Origin: CAYNYM01 sp049366815
GTDB lineage: Bacteria; Desulfobacterota; DSM-4660; Desulfatiglandales; HGW-15
Reading direction: 5' to 3'
NCBI GenBank assembly: GCA_049366815.1
Contig: JBMNCO010000242.1
Span: 1-7,313, forward strand
Length of the DNA stretch: 7,313 bases
A model generated the notes under the pieces. It had not been told where the DNA came from, did not search any database, and was given only the letters and a program-made list of their open reading frames with translations. The position numbers and the translations under genes are program-made. Of this stretch, positions 1-6,179 are shown one piece after another; the first letter of the stretch is position 1; the number at the start of each line of letters is the position of its first letter.

Positions 1-60
1 CCATGGATAAATCGCAAAAAAGACCAGTCCGGGAGCTTCGGAACGTAAGAAAGGGGGCAT
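1..60 (-). CDS. Possible first 20 codons of a divergent gene, cut by the window edge
   Basis: On the minus strand an ATG at 60-58 opens a frame that stays open to the left edge (MPPFLRSEAPGLVFFAIYPW). It is preceded at a 4-nt spacing by an AAAAGGA Shine-Dalgarno-like stretch, which lies at 65-71 on the + strand. Twenty codons are too few to identify a product or to establish coding. A competing + strand reading, ATG at 3 to a stop at 60-62 (MDKSQKRPVRELRNVRKGA), could instead be the tail of an upstream gene. I prefer the minus-strand reading only because of its ribosome-binding site. Confidence 0.15.
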   Translation of the reverse strand, partial: MPPFLRSEAPGLVFFAIYPW

Positions 61-84
61 GATTTCCTTTTGAGTTTTTCAAAG

Positions 85-93
85 TGCTAAAAT
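85..93 (+). promoter_or_regulatory. Candidate extended -10 promoter for the transporter/prenyltransferase operon
   Basis: TGCTAAAAT is an extended -10 element (TGn followed by TAAAAT, five of six matches to TATAAT). No good -35 lies at the right distance: TTGAGT at 70-75 is only 12 nt away, and TTCCTT at 64-69 is 18 nt away but a poor match. If used, transcription would begin near position 100 and leave a leader of about 95 nt before the start codon at 196. This is motif reading only. Confidence 0.3.
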
Positions 94-118
94 GTCACGA
101 TCTGACGAAAACCATGCC

Positions 119-128
119 TTGCCGGCAA
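119..128. repeat. 10-bp perfect palindrome in the operon leader
   Basis: TTGCCGGCAA is a perfect dyad, flanked by CC on the left and AAGG on the right so that the symmetry nearly continues outward. It lies between the candidate -10 and the start codon of the binding-protein gene. It could be an operator half-site pair or a small RNA hairpin. A palindrome of this length can arise by chance in GC-rich DNA, so no regulator is proposed. Confidence 0.3.
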
Positions 129-182
129 AAGGATGGGCCGGGGGAATAGAGACGGCCTGCAACGCATGAAAAACGATTTCCC

Positions 183-189
183 AGGGGAG
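183..189 (+). promoter_or_regulatory. Ribosome binding site that fixes the start of the binding-protein gene
   Basis: AGGGGAG ends 6 nt before the ATG at 196. The in-frame upstream ATGs at 133 and 166 have no comparable purine stretch. Starting at 196 also places the basic-then-hydrophobic signal peptide at the very N-terminus, as expected for an exported protein. Confidence 0.7.
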
Positions 190-195
190 AGTGCG

Positions 196-1149
196 ATGAC
201 GGGATTATTCAGGAAAGGAGCTCGGGTACTGGCCCTTCTGCTCCTCGGATTTCTGGTGTCCCGGCCTGTCGTCGGAACGGCCGAACAGGTGATCCGTTTC
301 GGGGTCCTGCCGGTTGTGGACACCCTTCCTCTTTTTGTGGGGCAGGACAGGGGATTTTTCAAAGAACGGGGTATCCGGCTTGACATCATTCCCTTTCAGA
401 GCGCCCTCGAGCGGGACGCCGCCCTCCAGGCCGGCAAACTGGACGGTTACTTCGGGGATATCCTCAATACGCTGCTCCTGATCCGTTCCCAAGAGGCACT
501 GGGGATCATCACGACGGCCTTTCATACCCATCCCGATTACCGCATGTTTGCGCTGGTTTCCTCCCCGAAATCGGAGATCAGGCACCTTTCAGGACTGAAG
601 GAAAAACACGTGGCCCTGTCTCGGGCGACCGTCATCGAATACCTCTTGGATCGTCTTCTCGGCGCCCGGGACCTGACCTCGGATTTTGTAAAGAAACTTG
701 AAATCAAGAAGATGGCCATCAGGGTCCAGATGCTGCTGGCCGATCAGGTGCCGGCGGCACTCCTCCCGGAGCCCCTGGTCACACTGGCTGAATCCAAAGG
801 GGCCCATGTGCTCCTGGATGACCGCGTCCTTGACACCGCACTGACGGTCCTGGCCCTGACAAGGAAGACGGTCGCCCTGCATAAAGACGTTGTCCCGGAA
901 TTTCTTGGGGCCTACGAGAAGGCCGTCGCCGTGATCAACAGGGACCCGGAGTCCTGCAGGGACATCCTGCTGGCCAAAACCAGCTTTCCCCCCGTTATCA
1001 GGGATCAATACCCCATCCCCCGATTCCCGGCCGTGGGCCTGCCCGCCCCCGATGACCTGGAATCCGTCCAGACGTGGCTGATCCAAAATGGTCTGGTGGA
1101 CAAACGTCTTCCCTACGAACAGGTCGTGTTGAGGGCCCGTTGCCCCTAG
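196..1149 (+). CDS. ABC transporter periplasmic solute-binding protein, NitT/TauT type
   Basis: This 317-residue exported protein would capture a small solute outside the membrane and hand it to the ABC transporter encoded next. Residues 1-29 form a Sec signal peptide: basic MTGLFRKGAR, a Leu-rich core at 11-20, and likely cleavage after GTA at 29. No lipobox cysteine is present, so it should be soluble. The mature start (VIRFGVLPVVDTLPLFVGQD, then GFFKERGI) is the usual opening of the NrtA/SsuA/TauA-like family, in which the first lobe begins with a strand, a ligand loop and the 'GxFxxxGI' helix. The following 'AALQAGKLDGYFGD' segment also fits that fold. It is first in a four-gene operon, 21 nt before the ATPase. 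The same fold is used by the menaquinone enzymes MqnA and MqnD, but the signal peptide and the adjoining ATPase and permease argue for a true binding protein. The ligand cannot be read from sequence; the downstream UbiA and UbiD genes suggest an aromatic carboxylate or quinone precursor (inference). Confidence 0.88.
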   Translation: MTGLFRKGARVLALLLLGFLVSRPVVGTAEQVIRFGVLPVVDTLPLFVGQDRGFFKERGIRLDIIPFQSALERDAALQAGKLDGYFGDILNTLLLIRSQEALGIITTAFHTHPDYRMFALVSSPKSEIRHLSGLKEKHVALSRATVIEYLLDRLLGARDLTSDFVKKLEIKKMAIRVQMLLADQVPAALLPEPLVTLAESKGAHVLLDDRVLDTALTVLALTRKTVALHKDVVPEFLGAYEKAVAVINRDPESCRDILLAKTSFPPVIRDQYPIPRFPAVGLPAPDDLESVQTWLIQNGLVDKRLPYEQVVLRARCP

Positions 1150-1170
1150 AGGAGGATCCTGCGCCCGCCT

Positions 1171-1902
1171 ATGATACGCGTTGAAGGGATTTGCAAACGA
1201 TTCGATCCGGAGCAGGGGGATGTCCTTGACCGGATCTCCTTTTCTCTTTCCCAGGGAAACACCCTCTCGATCATCGGGCCGTCAGGATGCGGCAAGACTA
1301 CGCTCCTCTACATCCTTGCCGGGCTCCTTCCGCCCACCTCCGGCACCCTGCGAAAGGGAAAAGAAGGGACAGGAGACAAGGATATCGAGACCGCCTTTAT
1401 CCTTCAGGACTACGGCCTGTTCCCCTGGAAGACCGTTTGGGAGAACGTGGCCCTGGCCCCGAAACTCAAGGGGAAGGGCAAGAGAGAATGCCGGGAGATC
1501 ACGGCGGCCCTGCTGGAAGAACTGGGGCTCGGCACCCTGGGAGGTCGCTATCCCGTCCAGCTCAGCGGGGGGCAGAAGCAGCGGGTGGCCATTGCCAGGG
1601 CCCTGGCCCTCAAACCGTCCATTCTCCTGATGGACGAGCCCTTCTCTTCCCTGGATGCCATCACCCGGGAGCGCCTCCAGGATGCCCTTCTGCGCACCTG
1701 GCAGGCCAGAGAACTGACCTATATCCTCGTGACCCACAGCGTAGAGGAGGCGGTTTTTCTGGGACGCCGCATCATTATTCTGACGGATCGACCGGCCCGG
1801 GTGAAGGTGATGATCGATAATCCGGGTTTCGGCAAGCAGGATTACCGCATGGAACAGGCCTACTTTGAAAAATTGAATGAGGTCCGGAGGGCCATGGGAT
1901 GA
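1171..1902 (+). CDS. ABC transporter ATP-binding protein, NitT/TauT type
   Basis: This 243-residue cytoplasmic ATPase would power import through the permease domain encoded immediately downstream. All canonical motifs are intact: Walker A GPSGCGKTT at 36-44, Q-loop glutamine at 79 within ILQDYGLFPW, ABC signature LSGGQKQ from 131, Walker B ILLMDEP at 151-157 with catalytic Glu156, D-loop SSLD ending at 162, and switch histidine 189 in VTHS. The short C-terminus without a regulatory domain and the 'QDYGLFPWKTVWENV' Q-loop are typical of the nitrate/sulfonate/taurine group. An AGAGGAGG ribosome site at 1148-1155 lies rather far (15 nt) from the ATG, but MIRVEGICKRF is the natural domain start and no better start is seen. 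The gene ends in an ATGA overlap with the permease start, indicating translational coupling. The subfamily call is solid; the transported substrate is unknown. Confidence 0.94.
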   Translation: MIRVEGICKRFDPEQGDVLDRISFSLSQGNTLSIIGPSGCGKTTLLYILAGLLPPTSGTLRKGKEGTGDKDIETAFILQDYGLFPWKTVWENVALAPKLKGKGKRECREITAALLEELGLGTLGGRYPVQLSGGQKQRVAIARALALKPSILLMDEPFSSLDAITRERLQDALLRTWQARELTYILVTHSVEEAVFLGRRIIILTDRPARVKVMIDNPGFGKQDYRMEQAYFEKLNEVRRAMG

Positions 1903-3545
1903 GGGGACTGGGACGTTATATCCTCTCCGGGTGTCTCCTGCTGGTCTTTTGGAAGATCATCGCAGCGGGCCTTGGTTCAGCCGTTCTCCCCCCGCCCGAG
2001 TCGGCCTTCCGGGCCTTCGGCGCTGAGATCAAGGGCATCGCCTTCTGGAGGCATTTCGGGACCAGTGCCTTCCGTGTGGGTTCTGCCATGGCCGCGGCCT
2101 GGGTGGCGGCCTTCCCCATGGGGATAGCCCTGGGCTATTCCAGGAAATGGGACGGCCTGATTTCACCCCTGGTCTTTTTGACCTACCCCATCCCAAAGAT
2201 CGTCCTCCTGCCGGTCTTTCTGCTCCTCCTGGGCCTTGGAGATGCTTCAAAGATCCTTATGATCGCCCTGATCGCCGGATACCAGATCCTGGTGGCCACG
2301 AGGGACGGGGTCCTGGGCGTGGACAAGAAACATCTGGATTCCTTTCGTTCCATGGGCGGGGGTCCGTGGCAGGCCGTCCGCCATGTGCTGATCCCCGTGG
2401 CCCTGCCGCACGGCTTCACCGCCCTGCGCATCGGAACCGGGGCGGGTATCGCCGTCCTCTTCTTTGTCGAGTCCTTTGCCACCTCACAGGGACTCGGCTA
2501 TTTCATCATGGATTCATGGGGCCGGGCGGCCTATGACAGGATGTTTGCCGGGATCATCGGGATGAGCCTCCTCGGTGTCGTCCTCTATGAAATCTGCAAC
2601 TATCTGGAGAGGACCCTTTGTGCCTGGAAGATGCTGGAAACGGGCCGTTCCGTGAAACAGGCAAAGGCGCACCCCGTGTTAGGGCGCATTGAGACCTTTG
2701 CCAGGATGATCAAATTCAGCCATACGGTCTTTGCCCTGCCCTTTGCCCTGGCGGCCGTGCTCCTTGCCCATCGTCAACAACCCGTCACCCCGTCCCTGCT
2801 GTTCTGGATCCTCCTCGCCATGGTGGGGGCGCGTTCCGCGGCCATGGGTTTCAACCGCATCGTGGATGCCCGCTATGACGCCGGGAATCCCCGAACGGCT
2901 GAGCGCGCCATCCCCATGGGGACCATATCGGTCAGGACGGCCGCATTTTTCGTGGTCTTCTTCTCCGCCCTTTTTGTCTGGGCCGCCGGCATGATCAGCC
3001 CCCTTTGTCTCATCCTGTCCTTTCCTGTCCTGGTCGTCCTCTTTTCATATTCCTATACCAAACGCTTCACGATACTGTCACACCTCTATCTGGGTTTCGG
3101 TATTTCCCTGGCGCCGCTCGGGGCGTGGATTGCGGTGACCGGGGGCTTTGACTGGCGCGTATTGACCCTGTCTCTGGCACTTTTGACCTACATCGCCGGG
3201 TTTGATATCCTCTATGCCTGTCAGGACACCGATTTCGACAGAAAGACCGGTCTATGCTCCATCTCCGCACGGTTCGGGGTGAGAACGGCATTCCAGGCGA
3301 GCGCAGGGCTTCATGTCTGCTCCTTCATCAGTTTTTTCCTGATCTACATCGTCTTCGACATGGGGCTCATGTACATGGCCGCCCTCGTCCTCATCGGTGC
3401 CCTGATGATTGCAGAGCACGGGCTGGTCAGACCCCATGACCTGACCCATATACAACTGGCCTTCTTCCACGTGAACAGTGCCATTTCCGTTGTCCTGTTT
3501 TTCGGTGTGCTGGCCAATGAAATCGCAGGCGGGATCTTGTCGTGA
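1899..3545 (+). CDS. mqnP: Fusion protein: ABC permease (NitT/TauT type) joined to a UbiA/MqnP-like prenyltransferase
   Basis: One uninterrupted 548-residue frame carries two complete membrane proteins. Residues 1 to about 244 are a binding-protein-dependent permease with hydrophobic segments and the EAA loop at about 147-171 (LDSFRSMGG, then W157 and LIPVALP), which docks the ATPase. Residues from about 262 to 548 are a UbiA-superfamily polyprenyltransferase of normal length (about 285 residues). It opens with MIKFSHTVFALPFALAA, the style of MqnP/menaquinone-type UbiA proteins. Both Asp-rich Mg-diphosphate motifs are present: N319-x3-D323-x3-D327 (NRIVDARYD) and D443-x3-D447 (DTDFD). The enzyme half should attach a polyprenyl chain to an aromatic acid at the inner face of the membrane. 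The joint at about 245-265 is short and hydrophilic (MLETGRSVKQAKAHPVLGR). The gene begins in an ATGA overlap after GGAGG at 1886-1890 and ends in a GTGA overlap with the UbiD-family gene. Internal ATGs at 2631 and 2706 could allow a separate prenyltransferase, but neither has a strong ribosome site. The domain calls are firm; fusion versus recent frameshift or assembly error is open. The gene symbol applies only to the C-terminal half and is inferred. Confidence 0.9.
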   Translation: MRGLGRYILSGCLLLVFWKIIAAGLGSAVLPPPESAFRAFGAEIKGIAFWRHFGTSAFRVGSAMAAAWVAAFPMGIALGYSRKWDGLISPLVFLTYPIPKIVLLPVFLLLLGLGDASKILMIALIAGYQILVATRDGVLGVDKKHLDSFRSMGGGPWQAVRHVLIPVALPHGFTALRIGTGAGIAVLFFVESFATSQGLGYFIMDSWGRAAYDRMFAGIIGMSLLGVVLYEICNYLERTLCAWKMLETGRSVKQAKAHPVLGRIETFARMIKFSHTVFALPFALAAVLLAHRQQPVTPSLLFWILLAMVGARSAAMGFNRIVDARYDAGNPRTAERAIPMGTISVRTAAFFVVFFSALFVWAAGMISPLCLILSFPVLVVLFSYSYTKRFTILSHLYLGFGISLAPLGAWIAVTGGFDWRVLTLSLALLTYIAGFDILYACQDTDFDRKTGLCSISARFGVRTAFQASAGLHVCSFISFFLIYIVFDMGLMYMAALVLIGALMIAEHGLVRPHDLTHIQLAFFHVNSAISVVLFFGVLANEIAGGILS

Positions 3546-5365
3546 AAAGGTATTACAGAAATCTTTCAGCGTTTGTAAGGCGCCTTGAACAGGCCGGAGA
3601 GCTCAAGAAGATAGCGCGCGCCGTTTCCCCGCATCTGGAGATCAGCCTCCTCACGGACAGGGAATCCAAGAGCCCCGGCGGGGGAAAGGCCCTGTTCTTC
3701 AAGGAGGTGAAGGGATCGGACTTCCCGGTCGTGACCAACCTCTTCGGAAGCGAGCGGCGCGTCTGTATGGCCCTGGGCGTGGATCACCTGGACCAGTTGG
3801 CGGAGAGGATCAGAAACCTGATCGGTCTGAAGCCCCCGAGGGGTTTGAGGGAGGCCCTGACCCTGCTCCCTGCGGCCCTCTCCGTGACCCGTTATTTCCC
3901 GGCACGTTCCCGGGCAAAGACCCCGCCCTGCCAGGAGATCGTGTACCGGGGCGATCGGGTGGATCTTCGCCGACTTCCCGCCCTCCGACACTGGCCCAAG
4001 GATGCGGGGCCCTTTATCACCCTTCCCCTGGTTTTTACACGCAGCCTGCTGACGGGACACAGCAACGTGGGCATGTATCGGATGCAGGTCTTTGATCAGA
4101 ACACCACGGGGATGCACTGGCATGTTCACAAGGATGGATCCCATTTTTTTCAGGAATACAAACGGGCCGGGAAGAGAATGCCCGTGGCCGTCGCCCTGGG
4201 TGCTGATCCGGCCACGATCTATGCGGCCACGGCTCCCCTGCCCAGGAATGTGGACGAGACCGTCCTTGCCGGCTTTATTCGCGGAAGGCCCCTGCCCATG
4301 GCCGGTTGTCTCACTGTGGATCTGGAGGTCCCGGCGGAGGCGGAATTTGTCCTGGAAGGGTATGTGGATCCTGATGAGTCCAGATTGGAGGGTCCCTTCG
4401 GCGACCACACGGGTTATTATTCCCCGGCCGACCACTATCCGGTCTTTCACGTGACGGCCCTTACCCATCGCAGGCATCCGATCTTCTGCGCAACGCTGGT
4501 GGGCCCTCCCCCCATGGAGGACTGTTACCTGGGCAAGGCCACGGAGCGCCTGTTTCTGCCCCTGCTTCAGACCACGATGCCGGAGATCCAGGACTACTGG
4601 TTTCCCTGGGAGGGGGCCTTTCATAACGGCGTCGTGGTTTCCATTGACAAGGAATATCCGGGGCACGCCCAGAAAATCATGAGCGGGCTGTGGGGGCAGG
4701 GGCAAATGAGTTTCTGCAAGGCCGTCGTTGTGGTCGACAGGGAGGTGAACCCCCATGACCCCGGGGCGGTCATGGAAGCGGTGCTTTCCCGGCTCGACCC
4801 GGCATCGGATATCACCCTTTCCAAGGGGATCCTCGATGTGCTTGACCATGCCTCACCAACACCCGCCTTCGGCCACAAAATCGGCATTGACCTGACCGCA
4901 CGGGTCTCCGGCGAACCCCAGAGGACGTCGGCGCCGGAGGCGCTTTCAGAGGCGTTGCCCGATGAGGGGGACCTGCTCGCAAAGGTCCGGAAAAACATAG
5001 ACGGCCTTGTCGGACTCTCGATTATCGGCCCTCACCCGGGGGGAGCCGGCGGGGCATCGACCCCGAGAAACCGGATCCTCGCCGTCCATGTGCAAAAAGG
5101 CGTTCAAAGGGCGGGGAGGTATTTTGCGGAGCGCATCCTGGATGAGGACAGCCTGAAGTCTTTCAATGTCGTTATCCTCTACGATCCCCATGTCTCCCTC
5201 AAAGATGCCTCCCGAATGCTCTGGAAGCTCTTTCACAACACCGACCCGGGAAGAGACCTGACTTTCAGGGGCGCAAGGGTCGTGGTGGATGCCTGCGCCA
5301 AGGGCGCGGAGGATGGGCACATGAGGGAATGGCCGGAAGAACTGACCTTTGGTGATGAGGCCTGA
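3542..5365 (+). CDS. mqnL: UbiD-family prenylated-FMN decarboxylase, probably the menaquinone-type (MqnL) enzyme
   Basis: This 607-residue cytoplasmic enzyme of the UbiD family removes the carboxylate from an aromatic acid using prenylated FMN made by a UbiX enzyme, which is not encoded here. The start YRNLSAFVRRLEQAGEL is the family's standard N-terminus. The core carries NVGMYRMQ at 175-182, GMHWHVHKDG at 190-199, Glu239, and EGPFGDHTGYY at 283-293. By alignment from memory to the Fdc1/UbiD active site, Arg180, Glu283 and Asp288 match the catalytic Arg-Glu-Glu/Asp network. Asn175, a histidine at 194-196 and Glu239 match the metal/prFMN-phosphate ligands. The length of about 600 exceeds E. 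coli UbiD (about 500) and resembles the long menaquinone-associated forms of Campylobacterota. It starts at GTG, overlapping the stop of the prenyltransferase fusion by 4 bp, so the enzymes for prenylation and decarboxylation are translationally coupled. A weak GGCGGGA ribosome site lies at about 3528-3534, and the next Met is too far inside the domain. The natural substrate would be a prenylated dihydroxynaphthoate (inference). A ubiquinone-type or other aromatic substrate cannot be excluded. Confidence 0.92.
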   Translation: MKRYYRNLSAFVRRLEQAGELKKIARAVSPHLEISLLTDRESKSPGGGKALFFKEVKGSDFPVVTNLFGSERRVCMALGVDHLDQLAERIRNLIGLKPPRGLREALTLLPAALSVTRYFPARSRAKTPPCQEIVYRGDRVDLRRLPALRHWPKDAGPFITLPLVFTRSLLTGHSNVGMYRMQVFDQNTTGMHWHVHKDGSHFFQEYKRAGKRMPVAVALGADPATIYAATAPLPRNVDETVLAGFIRGRPLPMAGCLTVDLEVPAEAEFVLEGYVDPDESRLEGPFGDHTGYYSPADHYPVFHVTALTHRRHPIFCATLVGPPPMEDCYLGKATERLFLPLLQTTMPEIQDYWFPWEGAFHNGVVVSIDKEYPGHAQKIMSGLWGQGQMSFCKAVVVVDREVNPHDPGAVMEAVLSRLDPASDITLSKGILDVLDHASPTPAFGHKIGIDLTARVSGEPQRTSAPEALSEALPDEGDLLAKVRKNIDGLVGLSIIGPHPGGAGGASTPRNRILAVHVQKGVQRAGRYFAERILDEDSLKSFNVVILYDPHVSLKDASRMLWKLFHNTDPGRDLTFRGARVVVDACAKGAEDGHMREWPEELTFGDEA

Positions 5366-5798
5366 AAGCGTTCGATGCGTTGTGCCGGCGATCGTTTGGT
5401 CCTGCGTCATGCCTTCGCACATTGACTCCGGTCTCCGGGAGGGTGATCGGGATGAGGCCGAAAACCAGTGCACCGGGATGGGTGCATAACGGGGATGGTG
5501 GCGTCAGGGGCGCGTGGATGCCCTTGACTTTACTCACCGAAATGAATATAAAACTCCGGTCTTGAAAAACTGCCGAGGCAATGTGGGGAGCCGATGTTTC
5601 GTATTTTTCCTGTACCTGTGAGGTTTTGTTGGAAACGGCGAAAATTTCCTTGAATTCGGCCGTGCACTTATTCTATTGATGAACCTTTCAATCATTGTGA
5701 ACGAACGCGGAAAACGGCCCGGGGTTGGCCCGACGGCGCTCCCGCAAACCCGAGGGAAATGATCCTTAACGACTTTACATACATAAAATGGAGAGGTG
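5366..5798. other. 433-nt gene-free region between the UbiD-family gene and the IHF-like gene
   Basis: No convincing reading frame, RNA gene or rho-independent terminator is visible. The left part contains an imperfect hairpin, CTCCGG at 5426-5431 against CCGGGAG at 5435-5441, with no T-run after it. A strong promoter-like pair lies at 5524-5552. Its predicted transcript from about 5559 would have a leader of about 240 nt that can form alternative small stems: GGAAA 5631-5635 with TTTCC 5645-5649, or CGGCGAA 5636-5642 with TTCGGCCG 5655-5662 (one bulged G). These two cannot form at once because they overlap. A GC-rich block at 5708-5757 precedes an A/T-rich run just before the ribosome site. 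I do not recognise a known riboswitch class in it. Confidence 0.6.
5524..5552 (+). promoter_or_regulatory. Near-consensus sigma70-type promoter upstream of the IHF-like gene
   Basis: TTGACT (5524-5529, five of six matches to TTGACA) is followed after exactly 17 nt by TATAAA (5547-5552, five of six matches to TATAAT). The spacing is optimal, and the region is A/T-rich in an otherwise GC-rich window. The expected start is near 5559, giving either a long untranslated leader for the gene at 5799 or a separate small RNA. It is the best promoter match I found in the window. Confidence 0.6.
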
Positions 5799-6080
5799 AT
5801 GACGCTCACAAAGAATACCATTGTTGAGGATGTAGTGAAGCTCGGTTTTACCTATAAAAGAGCTCTGGACATCTCGGAAACGCTTTTGGAAATCATGAAA
5901 ATGACGCTTGCAGGCGGCGAGGATGTCCTGATTTCCGGTTTCGGAAAATTCTGCATCAAACAAAAGAAACAGAGAAGGGGCAGAAATCCCGCGACCGGAG
6001 ACGACCTCATGCTTTCCGAGAGAAAGGTTGTGACCTTTAGACCTTCCTCCATTCTAAGAGACAGGATCAATGGGAATTGA
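5799..6080 (+). CDS. ihfA: IHF-alpha/HU-family DNA-bending protein
   Basis: This 93-residue nucleoid protein binds DNA as a dimer and bends it sharply; it acts in recombination, replication and transcription. The whole family pattern is present: an N-terminal helical dimerisation region (MTLTKNTIVEDVV up to about residue 40), GGEDVLISGFGKF at 39-51, and the beta-arm with GRNPATG at 61-67, where Pro64 is the DNA-intercalating proline. It closes with VVTFRPSSILRDRIN, where the 'VVTFRPxxxLxxR' form favours IHF-alpha over HU. Start choice: GGAG at 5790-5793 sits 5 nt before the ATG at 5799. The GTG at 5796 overlaps the ribosome site and is less likely. Its base composition is noticeably less GC-rich than that of its neighbours. 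It has its own upstream promoter candidate and lies 433 nt after the quinone operon, so it is probably a separate unit. Which partner subunit it uses cannot be seen here. Confidence 0.88.
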   Translation: MTLTKNTIVEDVVKLGFTYKRALDISETLLEIMKMTLAGGEDVLISGFGKFCIKQKKQRRGRNPATGDDLMLSERKVVTFRPSSILRDRINGN

Positions 6081-6179
6081 GCAGGGTGCGTTCTTTCCGG
6101 AACGTCTGGAAGGGCAGGCCGACGCGGGAACACGGGCCGCAGGCGGTCTCGGAGCGGGAACGCCCCAGAGAAGGACACG

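Noticed and set aside
133..195. The N-terminal 21-residue extension of the binding protein from the ATG at 133
   Set aside because: There is no ribosome site for 133 or 166, and the extension would bury the signal peptide; AGGGGAG at 183-189 supports 196.
589..1086. A 165-codon minus-strand frame opposite the binding-protein gene
   Set aside because: It is antisense to a well-supported gene, with no ribosome site or family resemblance.
196..1149. The first gene as MqnA or MqnD itself
   Set aside because: It has a Sec signal peptide and a NitT/TauT-type mature start, and sits directly before an ATPase and a permease.
1287..1820. A 177-codon + strand frame inside the ABC ATPase gene
   Set aside because: It overlaps the Walker A through H-loop coding region in another frame, and its Pro/Gly/Arg-rich translation is typical of an out-of-frame shadow.
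3566..4849. A 427-codon open frame on the minus strand opposite the UbiD-family gene
   Set aside because: It lies wholly inside a gene with strong family motifs, its translation shows no recognisable domain, and long antisense frames are expected in GC-rich coding DNA.
5426..5441. Imperfect hairpin considered as a terminator for the operon
   Set aside because: The stem is short with a mismatch, and no T-run follows.
5380..5565. A 61-codon small + strand frame in the gene-free region
   Set aside because: No Shine-Dalgarno sequence, no recognisable motif, and it runs across the strong promoter at 5524-5552.
5796..5798. GTG as the start of the IHF-like gene
   Set aside because: It overlaps the ribosome site; the ATG at 5799 has the better 5-nt spacing and gives the normal family N-terminus.
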